A stretch of 64,000 bases of DNA from Xanthomonas fragariae (GTDB taxonomy: Bacteria > Pseudomonadota > Gammaproteobacteria > Xanthomonadales > Xanthomonadaceae): NCBI RefSeq assembly GCF_900183975.1, contig NZ_LT853882.1, positions 1,605,501-1,669,500 on the forward strand, written 5' to 3'. The notes beneath the pieces are model-generated. The model worked only from the letters and a program-made list of their open reading frames with translations, was not told the origin of the DNA and ran no database searches. A program made the position numbers and the translations under genes. Of the stretch, positions 18,447-26,776 are shown piece after piece (position 1 is the stretch's first letter; each line of letters begins with the position of its first letter).

Positions 18447-18667
18447 GCCAACCCCTGCAGAGCTGCGTGGGTGTCTGCAGCGCGCAGTTCCAATGCGCGT
18501 GGCGTAAACGCGCTGAGCGTACGCGTGCGGCGTTGCGGGCCGACGGTGGCTGCGGGTGCGCTGCGATGCAGGTGAAACGCCAGTGCGTGCAGGCCGAACG
18601 CAAGCGCGCCACTCAAGCGGATGCGTGGGCACGCGCGAACATGAAGGCGTGCGGGCAAGGTGTTCAT
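18443..18667 (-). CDS. Small ORF of 74 residues between exonuclease and ligase genes
   Basis: Not recognised. The ORF starts MNTLPARLHVRACPRIRLSG, has one moderately hydrophobic stretch (about 18-33) and an Arg/Thr-rich tail ending THAALQGLA. Its ATG overlaps the exonuclease stop as ATGA, and its stop overlaps the ligase start as ATGA, so it fills the only gap in this cluster exactly. That arrangement is what a translationally coupled gene would look like, but high G+C makes chance ORFs common. No function is proposed. Confidence 0.5.
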   Translation of the reverse strand: MNTLPARLHVRACPRIRLSGALAFGLHALAFHLHRSAPAATVGPQRRTRTLSAFTPRALELRAADTHAALQGLA

Positions 18668-19698
18668 TCCTCGGCTCCGAAATCGGTGCGGAAGGCTTCC
18701 GCTGCGACGCCGCGTTCCAGTAAATACTGGATCAAGGCATCGGTATTGCCATGGGTGGCGATCACCCGCCGCGCGCCAGTTTCTTCGATGGTGCGCAGCA
18801 GATCCGGCCAATCAGCATGATCGGACACCACAAATCCGCGGTCGTAATTGCGCCGACGGCGATTGCCGCGAATGCGCATCCAGCCCGAGGCAAAGCCTTG
18901 TTGGGCATGCCGAAAGCGACGGGTCCAGGCACTGCCGGCCGCCGATGGCGGTGCCAGCACCAATTGCCCTGCATAGTCTGCACCGCGCGCATGTTCGCTG
19001 ACCGGTTGAGTTTCCAGCAACGCGATGCCGGCCTTGCGATACACCTCAACGCCTACCGCGATCGCGCCATGCAGCAGTGCAGGTTGTGTGTCCCAGGCCC
19101 GCAGTTCCGCTAACACGCGTTGCGCCTTGCCTAATGCATAGCAATACAGAATGGCCGCTTCGCCGCGCTCGGCGCATTCGCGTCGCCAGGCGACGATATC
19201 GGCGGCCACATCGGAGGTATCCGGCCAGCGATACACCGGCAATCCGAAAGTCGCCTCGGTGATGAAGGTGTCGCATGGAACCACTTCGAATGGCTTGCAG
19301 GTGGGATCGGGCTGGCGCTTGTAGTCGCCGGAAGCAACCCAGACCTCGCCATCCACTTCGATACGCACCTGTGCCGAGCCGAGCACATGGCCGGCCGGAT
19401 GCAATGACACGCGGGCACGCCCTAGGTGAAACGCTTCGCCATCGGCATGCGTGTGATAGACCTGCTCGCCCAGGCGCCACTGCAGGATCGGCAGACTTTC
19501 GCGCGTGCAGTGGTATTGACCCATGCCGCTACGCGCGTGGTCGCCGTGCCCATGGGTGATCACCGCGCGCGGCACCGGCCGCCAGGGATCGATATGAAAG
19601 TCGCCCTGCGGGCAATAAAGACCCTCGGGCCCAAGCACGACCAGATCGCCGCGTGTTTTAGTGTCGTCGTCGTCGTCGTCGTCGTTGCCGTTGCGCAT
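18664..19698 (-). CDS. Ligase-associated DNA exonuclease, MBL fold
   Basis: About 344 residues from the ATG at 19698 (MRNGN, then seven Asp). Metallo-beta-lactamase/beta-CASP relative of SNM1 nucleases: metal motif ITHGHGDHARSG, then HPAGHVLGSAQV, ASGDYKRQPDPTCKPF, TEATFG and the late VSDHADW. It is the upstream gene of the ligase repair cluster. The frame is open to 19833, so an earlier start cannot be ruled out. The polyaspartate near the start is encoded by a GAC microsatellite and should vary in length between strains. Confidence 0.9.
   Translation of the reverse strand: MRNGNDDDDDDDTKTRGDLVVLGPEGLYCPQGDFHIDPWRPVPRAVITHGHGDHARSGMGQYHCTRESLPILQWRLGEQVYHTHADGEAFHLGRARVSLHPAGHVLGSAQVRIEVDGEVWVASGDYKRQPDPTCKPFEVVPCDTFITEATFGLPVYRWPDTSDVAADIVAWRRECAERGEAAILYCYALGKAQRVLAELRAWDTQPALLHGAIAVGVEVYRKAGIALLETQPVSEHARGADYAGQLVLAPPSAAGSAWTRRFRHAQQGFASGWMRIRGNRRRRNYDRGFVVSDHADWPDLLRTIEETGARRVIATHGNTDALIQYLLERGVAAEAFRTDFGAEE
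19663..19683 (-). repeat. GAC trinucleotide microsatellite (7 units)
   Basis: Seven GTC units on the plus strand (GAC on the minus strand), read as seven Asp near the start of the exonuclease. Being a 3-base unit, length changes keep the frame. Confidence 0.9.
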
Positions 19699-19925
19699 GT
19701 CGCAACTCTGGCCAAGCCGGTGTGCAGAGCTTGAGAATGGGAATGCATGCATCGACGCGGCTGCGCGGACGAGCGCTTTGCACAGCGAGGTTGTTTGTCG
19801 GGCGAATGCTTGAGTAGGCAGCATTGTGAGCAAATCGATTGAGGGCCGCGCGTGGTGCGACCTACGTCTTCAATCCAGCGGAGACGTTAGGGCTTTGCCT
19901 GGTCCCTCATCGAGACCGGGCATTA

Positions 19926-20066
19926 AGATCGGCTAACAAAACGATTGCGCTCACCGCCAGGCGGGCGCAGCCGGTGCTCGGACTCGGCATATACCCTTCG
20001 CACTCGGGTTCCTCCGCGTCTTCCGCACCCACTTGACGATTGCTCGCTACGTTTTGTTAGCCACTC
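19926..20066 (-). mobile_element. MITE-like element, copy B
   Basis: About 141 bases with terminal inverted repeats: GGCTAACAAAACG near the left end (19931-19943) and CGTTTTGTTAGCC at 20050-20062, flanked by TTA on both sides (19923-19925 and 20067-20069). Its reverse complement lines up along its whole length with the element at 28391-28528: both have GTAGCGAGCA next to one end, GGAGGAACC in the middle, and GAGCACCGG followed by CGCCCGCCTGGCGG near the other end. It has no coding capacity. The ends match those of the IS427-group element at 37743-38608, which could mobilise it. Confidence 0.8.
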
Positions 20067-20178
20067 TTATGAATCGGCGAGCGAACATCAACTACTGGTT
20101 GGGGACCAGCATGATCCGCGCGGATCCCGAATTCCGATCCGGCCCACGCATGACAACGACCGCCATCAGCTCGACACT

Positions 20179-20544
20179 CTAATGCCGCGTGCGCCGCCCT
20201 GGCATACGCACCGCGGTCGCCTCCACCGCCAGTGTGAAACCACGCTCTTCGCCGCCCATCATCGCGCCGACATCCACGACCTGGCGGCGAATCTCTTCGC
20301 CTTTTCCGTTACGCACCACCACCACGACGCTGTATTCCCACGGATCGCCATCGGCAGGATGGCGGATGGTGCCGTCGACCTTGAGCGGCACGATCGGCGC
20401 CGGCTGTGCGTGTTGCACAGCCGCCGAATCAAAGCGCAGATGGTGCTTGCATGCAGGGCAGACGCTGGAGCTTTCCAGAATCGTCGCCTTGCAATGCGGA
20501 CAACTGCGCGTGGCACCGGGCGTGCCCGGGCGGGGTGCACTCAT
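20179..20544 (-). CDS. Zinc-ribbon protein of unknown function
   Basis: 121 residues. Two CxxC pairs (SCPHCKATILESSSVCPACK, about 14-33) form a zinc ribbon. A soluble beta-rich domain follows, with WEYSVVVVVRNGKGEEI. The ATG overlaps the bactofilin stop by 4 bases, so the pair is coupled. Not recognised beyond this; it may assist the bactofilin-linked envelope function. Confidence 0.75.
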   Translation of the reverse strand: MSAPRPGTPGATRSCPHCKATILESSSVCPACKHHLRFDSAAVQHAQPAPIVPLKVDGTIRHPADGDPWEYSVVVVVRNGKGEEIRRQVVDVGAMMGGEERGFTLAVEATAVRMPGRRTRH

Positions 20545-21098
20545 GTGGCGTCGCTGTCTCCGTTGACAATCGCCTTGCTGGCGCTGACCGGCTTGCTAGT
20601 CTCATCGCTCCAGCCGAAGTCGGCCTGGCCTCGCATGCGTGCGCCGGAGGCCACGGTCAGGCTGCCGGCCTTGACGTCGCCAACCAGTACGCCGGAGGTC
20701 TGCAGTTCCACCTGCGCCGCCGATTCGATATTGCCCTCCAGTTCGCCGGCAATGATCACTTTGTTGGCGCGCACGCCGCCATTGAGCTTGGCGCCGCGCT
20801 CGATGGTGAGATCGCCCTTGACGTTGACATCGCCCTTGAAGCGACCGGCCAGGCGCACATGACCGGCGCCTTCGATCTTGCCTTCTATGCTGATGTCGGC
20901 GGCGATCAGCGATTCTTTCGCTTCGCTTTGACGCTGCGGCGCCGCAGCCGTCGGCGCAACACTGGGTGGAGTAGGGGCCTGCACCGGTGCAGCAGGGTTG
21001 GCCTCGGCGGTGAACAGCCGCCCATCGGCGGCGGGAACTTCGGGTGCTGCGGGTACGCCGTCTTTCTTGTTGGAACCTTGATCGCGCCACATCGACAT
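20541..21098 (-). CDS. Bactofilin (polymer-forming cytoskeletal protein)
   Basis: 185 residues. A Pro/Ala-rich disordered N-terminal part (about 1-60) precedes the right-handed beta-helix DUF583 domain (about 62-165), with short repeats such as IEGKIEGAGHVRLAGRFKG, VKGDLTIERGAKLNG and VIIAGELEGNIES. Bactofilins form cytoplasmic filaments that place cell-wall enzymes or appendages. Coupled to the zinc-ribbon gene downstream. A 12-base homopolymer lies 15 bases before the start codon. Confidence 0.9.
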   Translation of the reverse strand: MSMWRDQGSNKKDGVPAAPEVPAADGRLFTAEANPAAPVQAPTPPSVAPTAAAPQRQSEAKESLIAADISIEGKIEGAGHVRLAGRFKGDVNVKGDLTIERGAKLNGGVRANKVIIAGELEGNIESAAQVELQTSGVLVGDVKAGSLTVASGARMRGQADFGWSDETSKPVSASKAIVNGDSDAT

Positions 21099-21113
21099 CG
21101 GACTGCCTCGCTC

Positions 21114-21125
21114 GGGGGGGGGGGG
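21114..21125. repeat. Homopolymer of 12 G upstream of bactofilin
   Basis: Twelve consecutive G on the plus strand (C on the coding strand) 16-27 bases before the bactofilin ATG. It lies in the likely leader or promoter-spacer region, where slippage could alter expression; it could also be a place for assembly error. The rest of the 273-base space 21099-21371 shows no gene. Confidence 0.85.
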
Positions 21126-21371
21126 TCAACACCGACTATCGCCGCGTCAATCGATCTTTTGTGTGACAGCCTAAGCAATCCGACATCGACGCCGTGCTTG
21201 CTCAGTCCAATGCGATCGTCGAGCCGTTCGGCCTGGGAGCGATGGCGCAGGAAGGCCGCATGCGCGAATGCTAGCCTGCGGGCCGCAACGACATGAGGTC
21301 ACTGTTGGCACATCGCAACGCTGGCAATTGGCCGGCGCGTTGCGATGTGCGGCGTGGCAGGTATGGGTCGG

Positions 21372-21710
21372 TTAGTGCTGCGGATGCTCGGCGTCGTGCT
21401 TGTCGTCGTGCTTGTCGTCGTTCTGCTCGGCCTTGTTGGCCATTTCCCGCGTCTTGTCGGCGGTGGCATTTGCGGCATTGGCGGTGGCGCGGCTGGCGTC
21501 TGCAGCCAGTTCACGTGCGGCCACGCGTGCATCGGCAGCAGCGGCCTTGGCCTGCAGGGCGGCGCGGTCGGCAGCCTGTTCGGTGGCGGCAGCAGCATGC
21601 TTTGCAGCGGATGCGGCATCGCGGCGTGCCTGTTCGGCGTCATGGCCCTGACAGGCGGCGAGCGTAAGGGCGGCGATGACGCTCAACGAGAGCATACGGA
21701 TCGTCTTCAT
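21372..21710 (-). CDS. Ala-rich lipoprotein (copy 1)
   Basis: 112 residues from the ATG at 21710. Signal peptide MKTIRMLSLSVIAALTLAAC with lipobox LAAC at 17-20. The mature part is a long Ala/Lys/Asp-rich heptad-like helix, likely a coiled coil, ending in a His/Asp-rich tail (DDKHDDKHDAEHPQH). The type recalls Lpp/OprI-like or stress lipoproteins. It is a paralogue in composition of the next minus-strand gene (21932-22273). Function unknown. Confidence 0.75.
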   Translation of the reverse strand: MKTIRMLSLSVIAALTLAACQGHDAEQARRDAASAAKHAAAATEQAADRAALQAKAAAADARVAARELAADASRATANAANATADKTREMANKAEQNDDKHDDKHDAEHPQH

Positions 21711-21880
21711 GGTGGTCCTGTTCCGGTGTTGGAAAGCTGAGCTTATGCAGGGACCGATGCAGCCTGCGTCAATACGCGGCCGGCCATTCAGCCAGTGGGT
21801 GGGGAGGCTGCATCTTGGATATTGCAAGGCTGCAGACTGGCGAACACTGAGTTAGACGGCCAAATTGCAGTCAAAGAAAA

Positions 21881-21900
21881 AGCCGCTGGAAGCAGCGGCT
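21881..21900 (-). terminator. Rho-independent terminator of lipoprotein copy 2
   Basis: AGCCGCTG (21881-21888) pairs with CAGCGGCT (21893-21900) around a GAAG loop. Read on the minus strand it is followed by TTTTTCTTT. It lies just after the stop of the 21932-22273 gene. Confidence 0.8.
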
Positions 21901-21931
21901 TTCTCCGAATCCACTTAGAGCTAAGAAGTGA

Positions 21932-22273
21932 TTACTTCTTGGCTTCTTTGGCGGTTTCCTTAGCGGCTTCGGCGGTGTGTTCAGCCGTCTTGGCATCGCT
22001 GGCAGCCTGCTCAGCAGCAGCGTCGGTCGAGGCGCCGGAGGCAGCCTGGGCAGCGCTCGCAGCGGTGTCGGCCGAAGCAGCTGCGGTATTGGCAGCAGAC
22101 TGAGCGGCCTCAGCCGACTGCGAGCCCGAGGCAGCAGCCTGGTCAGCAGCCTTTTGAGCGTCGGCGGCAGCTTCGTTAGCCGAAGCAGCAGAGTCCTGCG
22201 CTTGTTCGGGCTTCGAGCAAGCGGTCAGGGCCAGGCCCAGCGCCATTGCGATCAGCAGCTTGTTAATGGTCAT
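21932..22273 (-). CDS. Ala-rich lipoprotein (copy 2)
   Basis: 113 residues from the ATG at 22273. Signal peptide MTINKLLIAMALGLALTAC with lipobox LTAC; the mature chain is almost entirely Ala, Ser, Asp, Glu and Gln with a helical repeat pattern, and ends KETAKEAKK. The frame extends upstream to 22717 over the thiolase 3' end, but that is a shadow. Same design as copy 1 about 220 bases away, suggesting duplication. Own terminator downstream. Function unknown. Confidence 0.75.
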   Translation of the reverse strand: MTINKLLIAMALGLALTACSKPEQAQDSAASANEAAADAQKAADQAAASGSQSAEAAQSAANTAAASADTAASAAQAASGASTDAAAEQAASDAKTAEHTAEAAKETAKEAKK

Positions 22274-22395
22274 TGTTTCAATCCTCGTCGTTAGATTAGG
22301 CAACGCGCTAGTGCGCCCCCCCGACATGATGACGGTCCAAAGATCAGTGTCAAGCACACGCGCATTCAGCTTTGAAAAATCGACGTTAAAATCAA

Positions 22396-23571
22396 TTAAA
22401 TCAACTCGATAGCAATAGCAGTCGCTTCGCCACCACCGATGCATAGTGTCGCGATTCCGCGTTTGCCACCGCGCATGCGCAACGCATTCACCAATGCCAC
22501 CACCAAGCGCGCACCCGATGCGCCGATCGGATGACCCAATGCGCAGGCACCGCCATGCACGTTGACCTTGTCGTGCGCGATGCCTAGTTCCTTGATCGGT
22601 ATCATCGCCACCACGGCGAACGCTTCGTTGATTTCGAACAGATTCACCTCGTCCAGTTGCCAGCCGATCTTGCCGACCAGCGATTGGATCGCGGCAACCG
22701 GCGCGGTGGTGAACCACTCGGGGGCCTGCGAGTGGGTGACATGCCCGACGATGCGCGCCAACGGCGTCACGCCGCGGCGTTGCGCGTCGTCCGCGCTCAT
22801 CAGCACGGTGATCGCCGCGCCATCGGAGATGCTCGACGAACTGGCTGCGGTGACGCTGCCGTCCTTCTTGAAGGCCGGTTTCAAGGCCGGGATCTTGGCC
22901 ACGTCGGATTTGCCGGGCTGCTCATCGCGATCGACGATGACCTTGCCCTTGCGCGTGGCTACCGTGACCGCAACGATTTCGTCGGCAAAGGCGCCAGTGC
23001 GTTGCGCTGCCTGCGCGCGTTCCACCGATGCGATCGCAAACGCATCCTGATCGGCGCGGCTGAAACCGAATTTTTCGGCGGTGGCTTCGCCGAACAAGCC
23101 CATTGCCTGGCCGTCGTAGGGATTGGTCAGGCCGTCCCAGGCCATGTGGTCGACGGCCTGGAAATTGCCGTAACGGTTGCCGGTGCGCGAGTTGGGCAGC
23201 AGATGCGGCGCATTGCTCATCGATTCCATGCCACCGGCAACCACGATGCTGGCTGAGCCGGCCTTGATCAGGTCGTGTCCAAACATGATCGCCTTCATAC
23301 CCGAGCCGCACACCTTGTTGATGGTGGTGGCGCCGGTCGAGGTGGGGATGCCTGCCGCGATCGCGGCCTGGCGCGCAGGTGCCTGACCGAGATTGGCCGG
23401 CAGCACACAGCCGACGATGACTTCGGAAACGTCGGCCGGTGCAATCCCCGATTGCGCCAGCGCGCCCTCGATTGCGGCGGCGGCGAGCGTCGGCGCCGGC
23501 ACACCGTTGAATTGGCCGAGGAACGCGCCGATGGCAGTACGTTTGGCAGCAACGATGACGATGTCGGACAT
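22396..23571 (-). CDS. Acetyl-CoA C-acetyltransferase (thiolase)
   Basis: 391 residues, the normal length for a biosynthetic or degradative thiolase II: two acetyl-CoA to acetoacetyl-CoA plus CoA, reversible. Nucleophile Cys88 in INKVCGSGMKA, the His motif GGACALGHPIGASGARL, and the second Cys in ATLCIGGGEATAIAIEL. Single gene; which pathway it serves (ketone body, butanoate or polymer precursor) is not shown by neighbours. Confidence 0.94.
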   Translation of the reverse strand: MSDIVIVAAKRTAIGAFLGQFNGVPAPTLAAAAIEGALAQSGIAPADVSEVIVGCVLPANLGQAPARQAAIAAGIPTSTGATTINKVCGSGMKAIMFGHDLIKAGSASIVVAGGMESMSNAPHLLPNSRTGNRYGNFQAVDHMAWDGLTNPYDGQAMGLFGEATAEKFGFSRADQDAFAIASVERAQAAQRTGAFADEIVAVTVATRKGKVIVDRDEQPGKSDVAKIPALKPAFKKDGSVTAASSSSISDGAAITVLMSADDAQRRGVTPLARIVGHVTHSQAPEWFTTAPVAAIQSLVGKIGWQLDEVNLFEINEAFAVVAMIPIKELGIAHDKVNVHGGACALGHPIGASGARLVVALVNALRMRGGKRGIATLCIGGGEATAIAIELI

Positions 23572-23966
23572 GAGTAGATACCGTTTAAAGTGAAACGATT
23601 ATCTGCCTCATGGTCAATTCGCGCCAGCAAGCTGAAGTGCCGGGACAGACTCGGTCGGCGGGACTACGTGCTCGACAACGACACCTGTACCTTGCTGCAA
23701 GCCACCGACGGGCTACAGAGCAGATTCGATTCGCTCAGCAGCGGGCCGGATGTCACCTTCCTCAATGCCACTCTGAACTGACGACAGCGACAGTGCGTAT
23801 TTGTTGTTGCGGCGTATGTAATGTCACTGCCGTTGCGGCAACGCTCGGTGCACTCGGCGCTGCATCAATGGATTCGGCAATACGCGTCGAGCAAGCGTTT
23901 CAAAAGGTGGATGCGCAGCAACTGCAGGGCAATGGCGCAATCAGCAGCGTTGCAGCAGTCGCCTAA

Positions 23967-25122
23967 GGAACCTCTGAACAACGCACTTCAAATGCGCGAC
24001 ACTACACACCTACGTTGAGGAGTCATCCATGCAACTGACGTTCGGTGACGCTGAAGGTTTGGGCAAGCGCAAGCAGACTCGCCGCGAGATCTTCCTGGCC
24101 GAGATGGAGCAGGTGGTTCCGTGGAGGCATTTGCTCGGACTGATCGCGCCGCACTATCGGGTGTCGGGGCGGCCTGGTCGACAGCCGTACGCACTGGCGA
24201 CGATGTTGCGGATTCATTTGCTGCAGCAGTGGTATGCGTTGAGCGATCCGGCGATGGAAGAAGCGTTGCACCAGATCCCGACCTTGCGCCGTTTTGCCCG
24301 GCTCGGCGGTTTGGACAATGTTCCCGACGAGACCACGATTCTCAACTTTCGCCGCTTGCTGGAAACCCATGGCCTTGCAGCGCGGATGCTGGAGGCCGTC
24401 AACGCGGATCTGGTGCGCAAGGGTCAGAGCCTGCGGTCCGGCACGATCGTCGATGCAACCCTGATCGCTGCGCCCAGTTCGACCAAGAACACCGACCGCG
24501 CGCGCGACCCTGAAATGCATCAGACCAAGAAAGGCAATCAGTGGTATTTCGGGATGAAGGCACCCATCGGCGTGGATGAGTTTTCCGGGCTGGTGCACCA
24601 CGTCCGTTGTACGGCTGCCAATGTGGCCGATGTCACGGTGACCCATGCATTGCTGCACGGCAAAGAAGACAGTGTGTTCGGCGACAGCGGCTACACCGGT
24701 GCGGACAAACGCGAAGAACTGCAGACCTGCAAGACTGCTTTTTTCATTGCCGCCAAGCGTTCGACGATTCAAGCCATTGGCAACAAACGCGAGCGCCGCC
24801 AGGAAGAACGTTGGGAATACTTCAAAGCAAGTGTGCGTGCGAAGGTGGAGCATCCATTCCGCGTGATCAAACGCCAGTTTGGCTACACCAAGGTCCGCTA
24901 TCGCGGCTTGGCCAAGAACACCGCGCATGTGCTGACCCTGTTCGCACTATCCAATCTGTGGATGGTGCGCCGGCAGTTGCTGCCGGCCAGGGGATAATGC
25001 TGTCTGGCGCCAGCCAACGCCGCAAGAAACCGTAGAAATCGTATCGTACGCATCAACTCTGTGCGCTATTGGCACGCAGCAGGCTCGAATTTTAGAGGTC
25101 TGGTGCGTTGTTCAGACCTTCC
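23967..25122 (+). mobile_element. IS5-family insertion sequence, copy 1
   Basis: 1156 bases. Left end GGAACCTCTGAACAACGCAC; right end is the inverse of GGAAGGTCTGAACAACGCAC, 18 of 20 matched. Flanked by CTAA on both sides (23963-23966 and 25123-25126), a YTAR-type target duplication normal for the IS5 group. Contains one transposase gene. It lies inside the autotransporter remnant. A near-identical copy is at 38612-39782. Confidence 0.95.
24029..24997 (+). CDS. IS5-family transposase, copy 1
   Basis: 322 residues, apparently intact DDE transposase. Acidic residues: Asp in VDATLIAAPSS, Asp in FGDSGYTGADKREEL, and the C-terminal Rx3Ex6K signature in RAKVEHPFRVIK. N-terminal part (about 1-120) carries the helical DUF772-type DNA-binding region with GRPGRQPYALATMLR. 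Differs from copy 2 mainly at QTCKTAFFIAAK, where copy 2 has a five-residue duplication. Confidence 0.95.
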   Translation: MQLTFGDAEGLGKRKQTRREIFLAEMEQVVPWRHLLGLIAPHYRVSGRPGRQPYALATMLRIHLLQQWYALSDPAMEEALHQIPTLRRFARLGGLDNVPDETTILNFRRLLETHGLAARMLEAVNADLVRKGQSLRSGTIVDATLIAAPSSTKNTDRARDPEMHQTKKGNQWYFGMKAPIGVDEFSGLVHHVRCTAANVADVTVTHALLHGKEDSVFGDSGYTGADKREELQTCKTAFFIAAKRSTIQAIGNKRERRQEERWEYFKASVRAKVEHPFRVIKRQFGYTKVRYRGLAKNTAHVLTLFALSNLWMVRRQLLPARG

Positions 25123-25675
25123 CTAATGCCAAGGCTGCCGCCGATTCGCTACGCAGTTACAGAGGCAGTTATCTCAGCGGCAATATGGAAGCCGGGTATC
25201 GCTGGGGCGACGCGCACGTAACGCTGACGCCGTACATGGGCCGGGATTAGGCGCGTCTGCGTAGCGAAGGTTTCGGGTTGCGTGCCGATACAAGTACGTC
25301 CTCACGCAAGCAAGCGCTGGCCGGTGTGCGTTCTGCGTGCCACTGGCGCGGCGTCCAGTTAGGCGGTTACGCCGAATGGCAACAGGCGCTGAGCAGCGAA
25401 GGCTTGACGCTCGATGCCAGTTTCATCGGTGTGGGTGCATGGGCACTGCATGCGCGGCATGCTGCCGGCGCGCTCGCGCGGTTTGTTCGGCATTACCGCA
25501 GCTGCGCCGTTGGGTTAGCAGGGCCAGCTGCGCTTTGGTTACGACCAGCGGGTGGGCGAGCGCGGTGATGATCGCGCGCTGAGCCTGCGTTACAGCGCAG
25601 ATTTCTAATCGGCGCATTGCCTGTTTGATCGGTGCTTCAGCTAGCTGTCCAGACAGCGTGCCCAGGGCAGGTGGG

Positions 25676-26776
25676 TCACTCGCCGCGCAGCTTGTGCAGA
25701 AAGCGCGGTGCGGTGCGGCCCAGCGGCAGTTTGAGCTTGCTGATGGCCTCGATACGCGTTTGGGCAATCTGATCGGCCGCCTGCTGCGGCGACACGCCCA
25801 GCTGCTCGGAGAGATCGAACACCTTTTCCAGATTGTGATAGATGCTGCGGATCAAGCGCATCGCGCGCTCGCGGTTATAGCCGTCGATCTCCAGCGACAC
25901 GTTCATGACGCCGCCGGCATTGACCACGTAATCGGGTGCGTGCAGGATGCCGCGCTTGTGCAGCTCCTGCCCGATGGCGGCGCTGGCGAGCTGATTGTTG
26001 GCGGTGCCGCAAATAATCTTGGCCTTGAGTTGCGGCAACGTGTCGTCGTTGATCGCGCCTTCCAGCGCGCATGGTGCGAATACATCGGCCTGCACTTGGT
26101 GAATTTCGTCCGGACGCACCGCTTCGGCGCCGTATTCGGTCACCGCGCGGTCTACCAGCGCCGGATCCAGATCGGCCACATACAGTTTTGCGCCGCGTTC
26201 CTTGAGCAGTTTTACCAGCTCCATTCCGATATGGCCCAGCCCCTGAATCGCGATGCTGGCCTTGCCGATTTCTTCGTGGCCGAGCTTGCGATTGAGCGAG
26301 GCCATCAGCGCCTGCAGTGCGCCATAGGCGGTGAACGGCGCCGGATCGCCGGAGCCGCGATGCACCTGGTGCACGCCGGTGACATACTCGCTCTCCAGGT
26401 AGATCTGTTCCATGTCGTTGACGTCTGTGCCCACGTCCTCGGAGGTGATGTAGCGCCCGCCCAGGGTGTCGACAAATCGGCCGAATGCGCGGAATAGCGC
26501 CTCGGTTTTGTCGGTCTTCGGGTCACCGATGATCACTGCCTTGCCGCCGCCGACGTTCAAGCCGGCCAGCGCGTTCTTGTAGGTCATGGTGCGGCTGAGC
26601 CGCAGCGCATCGTTGAGCGCGGCCTCGCTACTGGGGTAGGGGCGCATGCGCACGCCGCCCAATGCTGGCCCGAGACGGGTGCTGTGCAGGGCGATGATCG
26701 CCTTGAGGCCGGCGTCGCGGTTGTGACAGAAAATCACCTGCTCGTGGCCGGTGGTATCGAGGGTTTCGAAAAGCAT
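25676..26776 (-). CDS. Leucine dehydrogenase (Glu/Leu/Phe/Val dehydrogenase family)
   Basis: About 366 residues from the ATG at 26776 (MLFETLDTTGHEQ); the frame extends to 26836. NAD-dependent oxidative deamination of branched-chain amino acids. Substrate-binding Lys67 and catalytic Lys79 in TYKNALAGLNVGGGKAV, Asp in TSEDVGTDVNDM, Rossmann GLGHIGMEL and NAGGV motifs are intact. Length and motifs fit leucine rather than glutamate dehydrogenase. Single gene. Confidence 0.92.
   Translation of the reverse strand: MLFETLDTTGHEQVIFCHNRDAGLKAIIALHSTRLGPALGGVRMRPYPSSEAALNDALRLSRTMTYKNALAGLNVGGGKAVIIGDPKTDKTEALFRAFGRFVDTLGGRYITSEDVGTDVNDMEQIYLESEYVTGVHQVHRGSGDPAPFTAYGALQALMASLNRKLGHEEIGKASIAIQGLGHIGMELVKLLKERGAKLYVADLDPALVDRAVTEYGAEAVRPDEIHQVQADVFAPCALEGAINDDTLPQLKAKIICGTANNQLASAAIGQELHKRGILHAPDYVVNAGGVMNVSLEIDGYNRERAMRLIRSIYHNLEKVFDLSEQLGVSPQQAADQIAQTRIEAISKLKLPLGRTAPRFLHKLRGE

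Larger units (their letters stand above)
23610..25608 (+). pseudogene. Autotransporter beta-barrel remnant, split by an IS
   Basis: Left piece (23610-23966) reads LGALGAASMDSAIRVEQAFQ and similar helix-type sequence before the insertion. Right piece (25127-25608) reads AKAAADSLRSYRGSYLSGN, then YRWGDAHVTLTPYMGRD, a stop, then ARLRSEGFGLRADTS and finally SLRYSADF with terminal Phe, the usual end of an autotransporter barrel. There is a stop at about 25247, frame changes near 25450-25530, and the IS at 23967-25122. Even without the IS the frame would be broken. The passenger domain is gone. The family call rests on barrel-like motifs and the C-terminal Phe. Confidence 0.7.

Noticed and set aside
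20602..21132. Minus-strand frame reading through the G12 tract into bactofilin
   Set aside because: It is out of frame with bactofilin and has no protein character; bactofilin in the other frame is well supported.
22285..22717. Long minus-strand frame extending the second lipoprotein upstream to 22717
   Set aside because: It runs through the thiolase 3' end and lacks protein character; the signal peptide with lipobox starts at 22273.
24023..24928. 301-codon minus-strand frame opposite the IS5 transposase, repeated at 38668-39588
   Set aside because: Exact antisense shadow of the transposase; it recurs only because the IS recurs.
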